Shown: positions 1-9,530, counted from the stretch's first letter. The stretch is 64,000 nt of DNA from JAIVHA01 sp965367295 (GCA_965367295.1 CBDUHN010000004.1:80950-144949), one strand, 5' to 3'. The notes: generated by a model not told the origin, from the sequence alone. A program made the numbers and translations.

Positions 1-1
1 C

Positions 2-2086
2 CAGGCCCGGCAACGAATTCTCGAACTCCCCTTGAGCCCGGTGGAGACTCGCCTGCTGGAACTGGAACAGTCCCTAACCAGCATGGTGGCCCCCCACCAG
101 CGCTCCGTCACAGACCTGATCAACCAGGGTCAGACTGACCTGGCCAAGACGCTGCTGCTCGAAACCATACTGCCCGGTCAGGACCGCCTGTTTTTAGTGC
201 TTTCGGAGCTGATCCAGTATCAAAAGGACATGGCCCGCAGGGCGGCCGATGAGGCCAGTGCCGAATTCAATCGTACCCTGATACAAATGCTGGGATTGGC
301 GGCCGGTTTCATGCTGGTGACCATCCTCATCGCACGTTATGTCCAGCGTCAGACCCTGGACTCGGAACGTCGCCTGTTCAATGCCAAGGAACATGCACAG
401 GTCACCCTGCATTCCATCGGCGAGGGCGTGATCTGCACCAGCCTGCAGGGAGTAGTGGAAGAACTGAACGGTGCCGCCGCATCACTGGTCGGCCTCAGGA
501 ACCTGCAGGCCATCGGCAAACCGATCACCGAGGTATTAAGACTATCCCCCGAAGGGCAGCCCACCAGCAGGCTGGACCCGGTGGCCCAGGTCCTGCGGGG
601 CGGCGGCCTGGTGACCTCCGATGAAGACGCCATCCTGCATCGACCCGACGGAATGGAGCTGGCGGTCGAATACACCGCCTCGCCCATCCATGATCGCGAC
701 AACCGGCTACTGGGCTCCATCCTGGTATTCCGTGATGTCACCAAGATGCGAGTCCTGTCCAGCCAGTTGTCGTATCACGCCCGCCATGATGGGCTGACCG
801 GCCTGATCAACCGGCGCGAATTCGAGACCTGTGTAACGCGCGCAATCGAAAAGGCTCACCAATATGATCATGAATCCTGGCTTTGCTTCATCGATATGGA
901 CCAGTTCAAGATCATCAACGACACCTGTGGGCACCTCGCCGGAGATGAACTACTGAAACAGGTCGCTGCCACCCTGTGCAGCCGGGTGAGGGATGGGGAC
1001 CTGGTGGCCCGACTGGGCGGAGATGAATTTGCCATCCTCATCCATCATTGCGATGAAGCCGACGCCTTGCACATGGTAGAGCGCATTCGTGAAGAGATAC
1101 AGGCCATGCCCTTTGTCTGGGAAGGCAAGAAATTCGGCACCAGCACCTCCATTGGCCTGGTGCCGATCAATCGGAATGCCGGAAGCCTCTATGAAGTCCT
1201 GAGTACCGCAGACAGCGCCTGCTACCTGGCCAAGGAAGGTGGCCGCAATCGCGTTCACCTGCATCAACTGGACGACGCCGCCATGGCCAGGCGGGATGGT
1301 GAGATGCAATGGGTACACCGCATCACCAGCGCACTGGAAGAAAACCGTTTCACCTTGTATTACCAGGCCATTGTGCCGCTTGCCAGCGGTAACCGGCAGC
1401 GCTGCGGCGAGATACTGGTACGCATGCTGGATCCGCATGGAAACATCGTGCCACCCATGGCCTTCATTCCCGCCGCGGAACGCTACAATCTGATGGACCA
1501 GATCGATCGCTGGGTGATTCGCACCACCATCGAAACCCTGGCCCATCGACAGGCACCGATTCTGAAAGACGGCGACTGGGTATCCATCAACCTATCCGCA
1601 CAATCTCTCTGCGATGAAAGTTTCCTCAGCTTCGTACTGAAACAACTGAAAGACTCCGCCATCGATCCCGCCTGGCTCTGTTTCGAGATCACCGAGACCT
1701 CCGCCATCGCCAACCTGGCGCGGGCCATCGAAGTCATTACGCACCTCAAGGACCAGGGCTGCCGCTTCGCGCTGGACGATTTCGGTAGCGGGGTAAGCTC
1801 ATTCGCCTACCTGAAGAACCTGCCCGTCGACCTGGTAAAGATTGACGGGGCCTTTGTTCGGGACATCCAGCACAATGAAATCAATCTTGCGCTGGTAACC
1901 GCCATCAACCAGGTGGGGCATGTCATGGGAATTCGCACCGTGGCCGAATACGTGGAAAACCGCAAGATTGCCGTACTGCTACGGAAACTGGGCGTCGATT
2001 TCGGCCAGGGATTCGGCATTCACGCTCCGGCCCCGCTCAGCGAAGCACTGCTGGAACTGAATGGGGATTCGGCGGCCAGCGCCTGA
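2..2086 (+). CDS. Membrane-bound PAS-GGDEF-EAL c-di-GMP turnover protein, 5' end outside the window
   Basis: The reading frame is open from base 2, so the true start lies to the left. The visible N-terminus is an alpha-helical sensor segment like the end of a 4HB_MCP periplasmic domain. It is followed by a membrane span (about bases 295-365), a PAS domain (about 385-740), GGDEF (about 770-1270) and EAL (about 1310-2060). The GGDEF site (R-L-GGDEF near base 1015) is intact and has an RxxD inhibitory site (R-D-G-D) five residues upstream. In the EAL domain the signature reads E-I-L, but the downstream catalytic signatures (N-L-S, E-I-T-E, DDFGSG, K-I-D, A-E-Y-V-E) are present. Both synthase and phosphodiesterase activity therefore look possible. 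The visible architecture lacks the HAMP/LapD-type sensor. It converges on the next gene. Confidence 0.9.
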   Translation, partial: QARQRILELPLSPVETRLLELEQSLTSMVAPHQRSVTDLINQGQTDLAKTLLLETILPGQDRLFLVLSELIQYQKDMARRAADEASAEFNRTLIQMLGLAAGFMLVTILIARYVQRQTLDSERRLFNAKEHAQVTLHSIGEGVICTSLQGVVEELNGAAASLVGLRNLQAIGKPITEVLRLSPEGQPTSRLDPVAQVLRGGGLVTSDEDAILHRPDGMELAVEYTASPIHDRDNRLLGSILVFRDVTKMRVLSSQLSYHARHDGLTGLINRREFETCVTRAIEKAHQYDHESWLCFIDMDQFKIINDTCGHLAGDELLKQVAATLCSRVRDGDLVARLGGDEFAILIHHCDEADALHMVERIREEIQAMPFVWEGKKFGTSTSIGLVPINRNAGSLYEVLSTADSACYLAKEGGRNRVHLHQLDDAAMARRDGEMQWVHRITSALEENRFTLYYQAIVPLASGNRQRCGEILVRMLDPHGNIVPPMAFIPAAERYNLMDQIDRWVIRTTIETLAHRQAPILKDGDWVSINLSAQSLCDESFLSFVLKQLKDSAIDPAWLCFEITETSAIANLARAIEVITHLKDQGCRFALDDFGSGVSSFAYLKNLPVDLVKIDGAFVRDIQHNEINLALVTAINQVGHVMGIRTVAEYVENRKIAVLLRKLGVDFGQGFGIHAPAPLSEALLELNGDSAASA

Positions 2087-2092
2087 AGACAC

Positions 2093-2110
2093 ATCCGGAT
2101 TCATTCGGAC
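2093..2110. repeat. REP-like palindromic intergenic repeat, copy 1
   Basis: TCCGGATTCATTCGGA lies between two convergent genes. It shares the core GGATTCATTCGG with copies near 21320, 27480, 32235, 60520 and 60625. The arms can form a short stem-loop. Confidence 0.55.
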
Positions 2111-2140
2111 ATGCCGGTGGCAGGCAAACCGTATCTTTCA

Positions 2141-3001
2141 TCACTTCTCGGCGGAAATGAAACACACCCAGCCTGGATCCTGTTCCACTTCCGTGGCGGG
2201 TTGGAAATCGCCATCGGGCTCATCGTCCTCATCCCAGCCCTGCCAGTGCACGGTGACCCGCGAAAACCCGGCTTCCGTGAGCAGTTCCTGCAGTTCCGGC
2301 AGTGACCACATGCGCCATTCATAGCTGAAGGCACGCTTCAGCTTGGACTTGTCGGGAAAGCTGAAATGGATGTAGCAGACCATGTGGCCATTGATGGGGT
2401 TATAGCTGGCCTGCTCCCATATGTAAGTGAAATCGTCGTGCTTGGTGCGTTCCTTGATGGTTTTGCAGGCGTCATAGCCACCGAAGGCATCGATGAATAA
2501 CACACCGTCCTCCACCAGTCCTTCGCGCGCCCTGGCAAAATAGTTACGCAAGCTGTCGCGGGTTTCAAAGATCATGTAACTGAAATTCATCGCCAGGATG
2601 GCATCCACCGGTTCGGTCTTCACGGTGCAGACGTTTTCCTGAATGAGTTCCACCCGACTGGCCTCTGCCGGCTTCAATTTTCCGACATTGTTTTCCCGTC
2701 CCCAGTCCAGCACCTCGGCATCGAGATCAACGGCAAAGGCACGATTCTGCTTGCGACGCCGCACCCACTCACAGGCCATGGCCGCCGTACCACAGAAATC
2801 CTCGCGCAGGGTGACAGCCTGGCGGCCACGCAGCCGGGTAAAGGCACCGTCCACAAACTCGAACTCCCCCTCGACATTCTGCACCGATTGTTCATAGAGG
2901 CGATGACGGTCCGCCAGGTCGGCCGCCCGGGGTTTTCCGCTACCGGCCGCCTGCCGGGCATGGGTACGTTCGCGCTTGGTCTTGTTTGCCTTTTTGGCCA
3001 T
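2141..3001 (-). CDS. Class I SAM-dependent methyltransferase
   Basis: A 286-residue protein when started at the ATG at 3001, which gives a lysine/arginine-rich N-terminus (MAKKANKTKRERTHAR). A longer frame to 3064 exists but adds only low-complexity sequence. The Rossmann methyltransferase signature is visible: a glycine-containing motif I region (L-R-E-D-F-C-G-T-A), an acidic motif II (A-V-D-L-D-A) and a motif IV-like A-M-N-F-S segment. The substrate cannot be named. The basic tail could bind nucleic acid, but that is inference. It is divergent from the NdvB-like gene and convergent with the GGDEF-EAL gene. Confidence 0.75.
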   Translation of the reverse strand: MAKKANKTKRERTHARQAAGSGKPRAADLADRHRLYEQSVQNVEGEFEFVDGAFTRLRGRQAVTLREDFCGTAAMACEWVRRRKQNRAFAVDLDAEVLDWGRENNVGKLKPAEASRVELIQENVCTVKTEPVDAILAMNFSYMIFETRDSLRNYFARAREGLVEDGVLFIDAFGGYDACKTIKERTKHDDFTYIWEQASYNPINGHMVCYIHFSFPDKSKLKRAFSYEWRMWSLPELQELLTEAGFSRVTVHWQGWDEDDEPDGDFQPATEVEQDPGWVCFISAEK

Positions 3002-3222
3002 CTTTCTGAACACCTTGTTCTGTACGGTCTGTAAAATCAGACGTGAGGGTAGCAGATTCGACATGGCAGCTCACCTGGACATTCCCCCGCTTCGCTGGAC
3101 AGCCCGGGGACGGCCTGTATACTCTGCCGCGGGATCGCCTCTTCGCCAGGCACCCACAGTTCCGTCCCACACTTCGGCGGACGGCGTCACGGCCGAGCAG
3201 GATACCCTCCCGTAGCATTCGT

Positions 3223-5856
3223 ATGCATAAAGACAGCTTCATTATCGCTATCGCCGTAGCCGCATTGACCATCATGTTCTGGGCTCTGCTGAACCGCCCC
3301 GAAATAGAACCGGCCTGGCCCACCACCATCCAGGGTTTTTCCCTGGCGCCCTACCACGAGGGGCAGTCGGCGATCACCCGCAAATACCCCAGCCGCGAGC
3401 AGATCGACGCTGACCTGGCGCTGCTCGCCGGCCGCACCCATGCCGTGCGTACCTATAGCGTGGACGGCACCCTCGCGGATATTCCGGAACTGGCCCGCAA
3501 GCATCACATCAATGTGGCCCTGGGCGCCTGGCTGGATCGCAACCGGGAATGGAATACCCGGGAAATCGACCGCCTGCTGAAGATTGCCGCCCATGCCCGC
3601 AACGTGGTGCGCATACTCGTCGGCAACGAAGTGGTGCTGCGCGGCGATCTTCCGCTAGCGGAGCTGATCGGCCACCTGGATCACGTGCGTTCGGAGATCG
3701 ACATTCCGGTCAGCACGGCCGAACCCTGGCATATCTGGGTCAAATATCCGGAACTGGCGGAGCATGTGGACTATATCGCCGTGCACATGCTGCCTTTCTG
3801 GGAAGGCCTGTCCGTGGATATTGCTGTTAACCATGTCATCGAACGCATGAACGACCTCAAGCGTCTGTTCCCTGGCAAGCCCATTGTCATCACCGAAGTG
3901 GGCTGGCCCAGTAATGGCCGTACCCGCAAGGAGGCCGTGGCCTCGGAGGCGAATGAAGCCATCTTCCTGCGCCGCTTTCTCGAACTGGCCCATAAGGAAA
4001 ACTATGTCTATTACGTGATGGAGGCCTTCGACCAGCCCTGGAAGCAGGAAACCGAAGGATCGGTCGGCGCCTACTGGGGGGTATACAACTTTGAACGCCA
4101 GCCCAAGTTCACCTTTGACCAGCCCATTGTAGAGATTCCCGACTGGCCGATCCTGGCCGGGATTTCCGTCATTGTCGCACTGGTCACCTTTGCACTGCTG
4201 CTGATCGACAGCCGTCACCTGCGCAAACGTGGCCGCGGCTTCCTCGCACTCATCGCCTATGCCGCCGCCACCGCGGCGGTCTGGATCATCTACGACTACA
4301 GCCACCAGTACCTGGACCTGACCACAATCGTAGTCGGCATACTGCTCATCTTCGGCATGATCGGGGTAATCGCGGTACTGCTGGCGGAGGCCCACGAATG
4401 GGCTGAAGCCCTGTGGCTGCATGAACACCGGCGCCTGTTCACCCCCACCCCCGTACCCGACGCACAGCTGCCCATGGTCTCCATCCATGTGCCAGCCTAC
4501 AACGAACCGCCGGACATGATGATCGAGACGCTGGATGCCCTGGCGGCCCTGGATTATCCCCGTTTCGAAGTGGTGGTGATCGATAACAACACCAAGGATG
4601 AAGCGACCTGGAAACCCGTGCAGGAGCACTGCACGAAACTGGGTGCACAATTCCGCTTCTTCCATGAAGACCCGCTGGCGGGCTACAAGGCCGGTGCGCT
4701 GAACTTCGCCCTGCAGCAGACCGCACCGGAAGCTGAGATCATTGCCGTCATCGACAGCGACTACAAAGTACATCCACGCTGGCTACGCGACCTCGCCCCC
4801 CAGTTTCTGGAAGCCAACATCGCCATCGTGCAGGCGCCGCAGGATTATCGCGATGCCCACGAGAATGCCTTCAAGGCCATGGCCTATGCCGAGTATCGCG
4901 GCTTCTTCTATATCGGCATGATCACCCGCAACGAACGCAACGCCATCATCCAGCACGGCACCATGACCATGGTGCGTCGCCAGGTGCTGGAACAGGTGAA
5001 TGGCTGGGCGGAATGGTGCATCACCGAAGATGCCGAACTCGGTCTGCGCATCTTCGAACAGGGCCTGGAGGCCACCTATATTCCGAGGAGTTATGGTCGC
5101 GGCCTGATGCCCGACACCTTCATCGATTACAAAAAACAGCGCTTCCGCTGGGCCTATGGCGCAGTACAGATCATGCGCCGCCATACCCGCACCCTGCTGT
5201 TCGGCAGCCGTGGCAAACTCACCCTGGGACAACGCTACCACTTCCTCGCCGGCTGGTTGCCCTGGCTGGCCGATGGTATCAACCTGGTGTTCAACTTCGC
5301 CGCCCTGGCCTGGTCGGCGGCCATGCTCTACGCGCCCACCAAGGTGGACCCACCGCTGCTGGTATTTTCGATCCTGCCACTGGCCCTGTTCGTGTTCAAG
5401 ATCGGCAAACTGGCCTACCTGTACCAGACCCGGGTCGGTGCCAACAGTATGCAGACCATCGCCGCCGCCTTCACCGGTCTGGCGCTGACCCACACCATCG
5501 GCATCGCCATGCTGACGGGCTTCTTCAAGAGCGGCCTGCCCTTCTTCCGCACCCCCAAGCAGGCCAGCAAACAAGCCCTGTTCAAGGCATTGCAGGCCGC
5601 ACGGGAGGAAACCCTGCTGTTGATCGCACTGCTGCTGGCCTCCTGGGCCATCATCACCCAGCTCGACGCCGAATCGATGTCCCTGGACCGACTGATGTGG
5701 TCCATCATGCTGCTGTTGCAGGGTATCCCCTATGCCTCGGCGTTGCTGGTCTCGATCATCAGCGCGCTGCCGAAACTGCCGGCAGGATTCATCGGCGAGA
5801 CGGGCAGCATGAAACAGGCGGCACAAACGGCGCTGGCAGCGGAAACGAAACGCTAG
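3223..5856 (+). CDS. NdvB-like beta-1,3-glucan enzyme: GH17-type domain fused to GT2 glycosyltransferase
   Basis: The 877-residue membrane protein starts at the ATG at 3223, directly before the first membrane helix; an in-frame extension to 3043 looks non-coding. Order: N-terminal signal-anchor helix; a GH17-like TIM-barrel (about residues 25-310) with the conserved G-N-E and T-E-V-G-W-P acid segments; two to three membrane helices; a family-2 glycosyltransferase domain (about 420-660) with a D-S-D metal-binding motif, a T-E-D-A motif and a QxxRW-like R-F-R-W-A-Y motif; then further membrane helices. Proteins of this layout in Pseudomonas (NdvB) make periplasmic beta-1,3-glucans linked to biofilm antibiotic tolerance. 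The GH17 part is known there as a transglycosylase. The exact product here is inferred from the family. Confidence 0.8.
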   Translation: MHKDSFIIAIAVAALTIMFWALLNRPEIEPAWPTTIQGFSLAPYHEGQSAITRKYPSREQIDADLALLAGRTHAVRTYSVDGTLADIPELARKHHINVALGAWLDRNREWNTREIDRLLKIAAHARNVVRILVGNEVVLRGDLPLAELIGHLDHVRSEIDIPVSTAEPWHIWVKYPELAEHVDYIAVHMLPFWEGLSVDIAVNHVIERMNDLKRLFPGKPIVITEVGWPSNGRTRKEAVASEANEAIFLRRFLELAHKENYVYYVMEAFDQPWKQETEGSVGAYWGVYNFERQPKFTFDQPIVEIPDWPILAGISVIVALVTFALLLIDSRHLRKRGRGFLALIAYAAATAAVWIIYDYSHQYLDLTTIVVGILLIFGMIGVIAVLLAEAHEWAEALWLHEHRRLFTPTPVPDAQLPMVSIHVPAYNEPPDMMIETLDALAALDYPRFEVVVIDNNTKDEATWKPVQEHCTKLGAQFRFFHEDPLAGYKAGALNFALQQTAPEAEIIAVIDSDYKVHPRWLRDLAPQFLEANIAIVQAPQDYRDAHENAFKAMAYAEYRGFFYIGMITRNERNAIIQHGTMTMVRRQVLEQVNGWAEWCITEDAELGLRIFEQGLEATYIPRSYGRGLMPDTFIDYKKQRFRWAYGAVQIMRRHTRTLLFGSRGKLTLGQRYHFLAGWLPWLADGINLVFNFAALAWSAAMLYAPTKVDPPLLVFSILPLALFVFKIGKLAYLYQTRVGANSMQTIAAAFTGLALTHTIGIAMLTGFFKSGLPFFRTPKQASKQALFKALQAAREETLLLIALLLASWAIITQLDAESMSLDRLMWSIMLLLQGIPYASALLVSIISALPKLPAGFIGETGSMKQAAQTALAAETKR

Positions 5857-5882
5857 GAAAACATCCTGAGGAAAACAGGAAA

Positions 5883-5958
<76 letters not shown>

Positions 5959-5972
5959 GCGGGGAGCGGGCG

Positions 5973-6001
5973 AGTATAAATAAAGGTATGGGCAGTGACA
6001 A
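5973..6001 (-). promoter_or_regulatory. Sigma-70 promoter of tRNA-Thr
   Basis: On the minus strand, TTGTCA (6001-5996) and TATACT (5978-5973) are separated by 17 bp. The expected start is about 8-10 bp before the tRNA 5' end, followed by a GC-rich discriminator typical of stable-RNA promoters. Confidence 0.7.
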
Positions 6002-6007
6002 CCGGAC

Positions 6008-6436
6008 TTACTGGTTGCGCACCCGGATAATGACGTCCACGCCGTCGGCCACGGTACCGGCCGGCAGGTCTGGCAGGGTGTGAATGGGGAACTGTTCCAG
6101 GTCGACGTCGATCAGTTCCCCGGTGTCCACGTTATAGAAATGGTGATGGGGTTCGACATTGGGGTCGTAGAACACCCGGCTGGGGTCCACGATCACTTCG
6201 CGGATCAGGCCTTCCCGCGCGAATAAGCCCAGAGTGTTGTAAACCGTGGCCTTGGACACCCGGTAGCCACGTTCGTTGGCCTCGTTCAACACCTGGTCCG
6301 CAGACCGGTGCCGGTGCGTCGAAAACAGCACTTCGGCAATCTGCAGACGTTGTTGTGTCGGCAGGATATTTTGCGCACGCAGGCGTTCGCCGATGGCTTC
6401 TTCGCTAAGCGGTTGTGTGAGTAGGTTTTTTACCAT
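6008..6436 (-). CDS. Fur-superfamily regulator of Irr-like type
   Basis: 142 residues, the usual Fur-family size. The N-terminal winged helix carries L-P-T-Q-Q-R and the recognition helix region S-K-A-T-V-Y-N-T-L. The C-terminal part has the H-H-H-F-Y motif followed by a DTGELIDV-like strand. There is no Cys-x2-Cys, so the structural zinc site of classical Fur is absent. The segment around V-Y-N-T-L, V-D, D-x-N-V-x-x-HHH and the end in D-V-I-I-R-V-R is closer to alphaproteobacterial Irr than to Fur or PerR. Irr proteins sense haem or iron; that sensing is inferred here. It stands alone between tRNA-Thr and thiO, so its targets are not evident. Confidence 0.8.
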   Translation of the reverse strand: MVKNLLTQPLSEEAIGERLRAQNILPTQQRLQIAEVLFSTHRHRSADQVLNEANERGYRVSKATVYNTLGLFAREGLIREVIVDPSRVFYDPNVEPHHHFYNVDTGELIDVDLEQFPIHTLPDLPAGTVADGVDVIIRVRNQ

Positions 6437-6470
6437 GCCGATCAGTATACGCCCAGCTTTTAGACAAAGT

Positions 6471-7583
6471 CTACGTGCGGGGCGTATGGGTATTTTTCAT
6501 TGCATTTTCAAAATGATATGGCTTTGGGTCAGTGAAACTGGCACGTTCGAGCAGCTGGTCCACCAGCAGTCGCACCGAGGCAGGCCCGAGGATCACACCA
6601 TTGCGGTAATGCCCGGCGTTGACGTACAGGCCTTCGCAATGGGGGTGTGGCCCCACATAGGGAACGCCTGCGGGTGACCCCGGCCGCAAGCCGGCCCACT
6701 GCCGTTCGAGGCTGCATGCCGCCAGTTCCGGAACCAGCGTCAGCGCGGCCTGGTAGAGATCTTCACGGGCCGGTGCGGTGATGGATTTATCGAACCCCAC
6801 CCGCTCCAGGGTGCTGCCCACCAGAATATGCCCATCCCGACGTGGAATGACATAGCGCCCCTGATACAGGCTGATGCGTTGCAGCAGCGACGAGGCAGCC
6901 TGAAACAACAGCATCTGGCCGCGCACCGGTTCCACCGCCACTGCGAGGCCGGTGGCCGCCAGCAGACCCGCGGTCCAGGCACCACCGGCCACCAGTACCC
7001 TATCGGCGGCGATAAAGCCTTGCGTGGTTTCCACGCCCTGCACCCGGTCGGCATGGATGCGCAGGCCATTCACGCCGGTATGCTCCCGCAGCCTGACACC
7101 GGCCTTCAGCACGGCACCGCGCAGGGCCTGGATCAGCCGGGGATTACGCACCTGGGCCACGTTCGGCAACCAGAGCGCCTCATCCACCGCCACACCAAGC
7201 GCCGGTTCCAGCGCCTGCACCTGTGTCTGGTCACAGATTTCCAGATGCGTATGGAATTGCGCCGCCCACTGCTGTGCGGCGGCCTTTTCCTCCGCTTCCA
7301 GCACCAACAGCCCACTACCGGTCCATTCGGGATCGATACCACTCTCCTCGCGCAGCGCCTCCGCCAGAGCCGGATAGATCTGCTGACTCCAGTGCGCCAG
7401 CACATTGACCGGATCGGGATAGCGCCAGGGATAGAGTGGCGACAGAATGCCACCGCCGGCCCAGGAAGCCTCGCCACCGGCTTTCCCTCGCTCCACCAGA
7501 GTGACCTGCATGCCTTCCTGCGCCAGTTCGCGTGCGCACATCATGCCGATCAGTCCGGCCCCTACCACTACAATCTCTGTCAC
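6471..7583 (-). CDS. thiO: Glycine oxidase ThiO (FAD-dependent, thiamine synthesis)
   Basis: A 370-residue DAO-family flavoenzyme. The N-terminus has the dinucleotide-binding motif G-A-G-L-I-G with a downstream acidic residue (V-E-R). A G-G-E-A-S-W-A-G-G-G-I segment follows, and the C-terminal G-L-R-P-G-S-P and H-Y-R-N-G-V motifs are those of ThiO. It oxidises glycine to the imine used for the thiazole ring of thiamine. No other thi gene is in the window. The neighbouring pilin cluster repeats the thiO-fimT neighbourhood I recall from Pseudomonas, which supports orthology of the locus. Confidence 0.88.
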   Translation of the reverse strand: MTEIVVVGAGLIGMMCARELAQEGMQVTLVERGKAGGEASWAGGGILSPLYPWRYPDPVNVLAHWSQQIYPALAEALREESGIDPEWTGSGLLVLEAEEKAAAQQWAAQFHTHLEICDQTQVQALEPALGVAVDEALWLPNVAQVRNPRLIQALRGAVLKAGVRLREHTGVNGLRIHADRVQGVETTQGFIAADRVLVAGGAWTAGLLAATGLAVAVEPVRGQMLLFQAASSLLQRISLYQGRYVIPRRDGHILVGSTLERVGFDKSITAPAREDLYQAALTLVPELAACSLERQWAGLRPGSPAGVPYVGPHPHCEGLYVNAGHYRNGVILGPASVRLLVDQLLERASFTDPKPYHFENAMKNTHTPRT

Positions 7584-7650
7584 CCGTACCGCCTTCGGTT
7601 TTCGTTTCGTCTCACTGCACAGCGTTTATGCTGTGGCGCCGGCAAGCCCG

Positions 7651-8058
7651 CTAGCGTTTCCAGCAACGGGCATCGGCATAGGTGGCCCGGTGATCCGGGC
7701 CCTCCTGGTTCACGGCAAAGGTACCGCAGCTATCCTGTGCCTGCGGGCCATCCACCACCGGGACGGCAGTCGCACCATAACCCGCTGCCGTGTTGCCGGT
7801 TATGGAAATCGCGTAGTACCCATCGGGTGATCGTGCGCGCAGACCCAGTTCATTCAATGTTCCATACCGGGGATGGTGGATACGCCATTTTTCCTGCGCC
7901 AGCTGCAGCCCCAGCAGGGCTGCAATGGCATCGGCACGGCGTCCCTGTGCAACCGCATCGCGATAACCGGGGATCGCCATTGTCGCCAGGACCGCGACAA
8001 TGGCCAGCACCACCAGCATTTCCAGTAAGGTAAAACCTTCCGTGGTGTTTTCTTTCAT
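7651..8058 (-). CDS. Type IV pilin-like (PilE-type) protein
   Basis: 135 residues from the ATG at 8058; an AGGAG lies upstream at about 8070-8074. A short basic leader ends in G before F-T-L-L-E-M-L, giving the prepilin peptidase site (G/F, with Glu at +5). A long hydrophobic helix then continues to the pilin body. The C-terminal half has a D-G-Y-Y-A-I-S strand and two cysteines (D-S-C-G and A-R-C-W) that fit the D-loop disulphide of PilE-type minor pilins. It is transcribed divergently from the first minor-pilin set, separated from fimT by about 150 bp, and probably belongs to the same pilus tip complex. Confidence 0.8.
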   Translation of the reverse strand: MKENTTEGFTLLEMLVVLAIVAVLATMAIPGYRDAVAQGRRADAIAALLGLQLAQEKWRIHHPRYGTLNELGLRARSPDGYYAISITGNTAAGYGATAVPVVDGPQAQDSCGTFAVNQEGPDHRATYADARCWKR

Positions 8059-8210
8059 AGTGAAATGCTCACTCCTGTAAGACGAGGTCAATGACAAAAT
8101 CAGCCAATGACCGTATAGGCATCCTGCCCCGGCCAGTATAATCGCTGCGCGCCCGATCGGAAATTCGGATGCAATAACAGCACAAGCGACTACTACCTGA
8201 GGTAATGGCC

Positions 8211-8780
8211 ATGGACGGGCATTTATCCAGGGGACTGACGCTGGTCGAGTTGCTGACGGTGATCGCCGTGCTGGCCATACTGATCACCATTGGCATGCCG
8301 GCCATGGCCAGCTTCCTGCAACACAACCGCTTGCGCAGTGCCGCCGAGGCACTGGCACTCACCCTGCACACCGCACGAGCGGAAACCATCGCCCGGCCCG
8401 CAGCCGGACAACAGGTCCACGTAAGTTTCCACCGCAACCCGCACGATCCCACGGACTGGTGCTTTGGCCTGCACCGTGGCAGCAACTGCGATTGCCGCCT
8501 CGACGACCTCGACAATGCCGCCAGTTGCACGCTGGAACTCGCCGGCGCCAAGGTGCTGAAGACCGTTTCCGCACGGGAATACCCGGGCACCGCCCTGTCG
8601 GAAGTCGCCTTCGGCGCCGGCAACGATACCTGGTTCAACCCCGTGCGCGGCACCGCAAGATCCGGACATGTCAGCTTCCGGAATCACCGTGAGCTACGCG
8701 TGGTCCTGAGCCCGTTGGGTCGGGCGCGCCTGTGTTCGCCACGCAATGCCTACCTGCATGGTTATCCACAATGCGGATGA
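8211..8780 (+). CDS. Minor pseudopilin FimT/GspH family (first set)
   Basis: 189 residues. The ATG at 8211 is preferred over 8205 because GAGG at about 8199 is correctly spaced. It has the prepilin leader and cleavage motif G/L-T-L-V-E-L followed by a hydrophobic helix. The body carries the FimT/GspH-type cysteine pattern (W-C-F-G-L then C-D-C-R then a later S-C). It opens a four-gene operon fimT-pilW-pilX-pilV with very short or overlapping junctions. Minor pilins of this kind prime type IV pilus assembly, and some FimT proteins bind DNA during uptake; which applies here is not visible. Confidence 0.8.
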   Translation: MDGHLSRGLTLVELLTVIAVLAILITIGMPAMASFLQHNRLRSAAEALALTLHTARAETIARPAAGQQVHVSFHRNPHDPTDWCFGLHRGSNCDCRLDDLDNAASCTLELAGAKVLKTVSAREYPGTALSEVAFGAGNDTWFNPVRGTARSGHVSFRNHRELRVVLSPLGRARLCSPRNAYLHGYPQCG

Positions 8781-9520
8781 CACCCGCGCGACAACGGGGT
8801 TTCACCCTGGCCGAACTCATGATCGGCAGCACGCTGGGGTTGATGATACTCGCCGGGCTGTTGACCTTTTACACCCGCATCGTCACCAGCAGTGGTGATG
8901 CGCTACGGCTGGCCCATTTGCAACAGCAACTGCGCGCCACCCTGGAAATCATGCGCCATGATCTGCGCCGTGCCGGTTACTACGGTCAGCCACCGGACAC
9001 CGGGTTGAACGCATTGCGCAGCAATCCCTTCACCGATGCCGATGATCCCCTCAAGCCCGCTACTGAGCGCAACGATATCCGCACCGGTCACTATGAACGC
9101 ATGAATCCCTTCCATCGCGAAGCAGATGACTCCTGCATTCTGTACAGCTATGACCTTGATACCGACGGCAGCCTGACCCCCAGCGGCAACGGCATGGAAC
9201 GCTTTGGCTTCCGACTGCGTAACGGCAGTCTGCAAATGCGCTACGGCGGAGCAACGTTCGACTGCAGTCACGGCAGCTGGAGCGCCCTGACCGATAGCGG
9301 TATCGAAATCACCCGCCTGGTATTCCAGCTCGACAGCACCGCCCTGCATCCGGAACACGGGGTTGGTGCCTGCCAACCGGGAGAGCCCTGCCTGTATATC
9401 CGCGCCGTCACCATCGAACTGGCCGGCCGGTTGCGGGCCGACCATAATGTGACCCTGCGGCTTGGCGATCAGGTACGCCTGCGTAATGACCGTTTTCTCG
9501 CGGCCCTTCCGCCTTCATAG
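8771..9520 (+). CDS. Type IV pilus assembly protein PilW (first set)
   Basis: 249 residues from the ATG at 8771, which overlaps the end of fimT; ATG 8777 is the alternative. The prepilin motif is G/F-T-L-A-E-L-M, followed by a hydrophobic helix. The R-A-G-Y-Y-G segment after the helix is typical of PilW, as are the large beta-rich body and the D-x-Q-V-R-L-R end. PilW is part of the tip-initiating minor-pilin complex. The gene is translationally coupled to its neighbours. Confidence 0.82.
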   Translation: MRMTPARQRGFTLAELMIGSTLGLMILAGLLTFYTRIVTSSGDALRLAHLQQQLRATLEIMRHDLRRAGYYGQPPDTGLNALRSNPFTDADDPLKPATERNDIRTGHYERMNPFHREADDSCILYSYDLDTDGSLTPSGNGMERFGFRLRNGSLQMRYGGATFDCSHGSWSALTDSGIEITRLVFQLDSTALHPEHGVGACQPGEPCLYIRAVTIELAGRLRADHNVTLRLGDQVRLRNDRFLAALPPS

Positions 9521-9530
9521 GAGATGCCCC

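Noticed and set aside
3043..3222. N-terminal extension of the NdvB-like protein by 60 residues
   Set aside because: The extension is arginine/proline-rich with no family likeness and would bury the membrane anchor. The ATG at 3223 lies directly before the signal-anchor helix.
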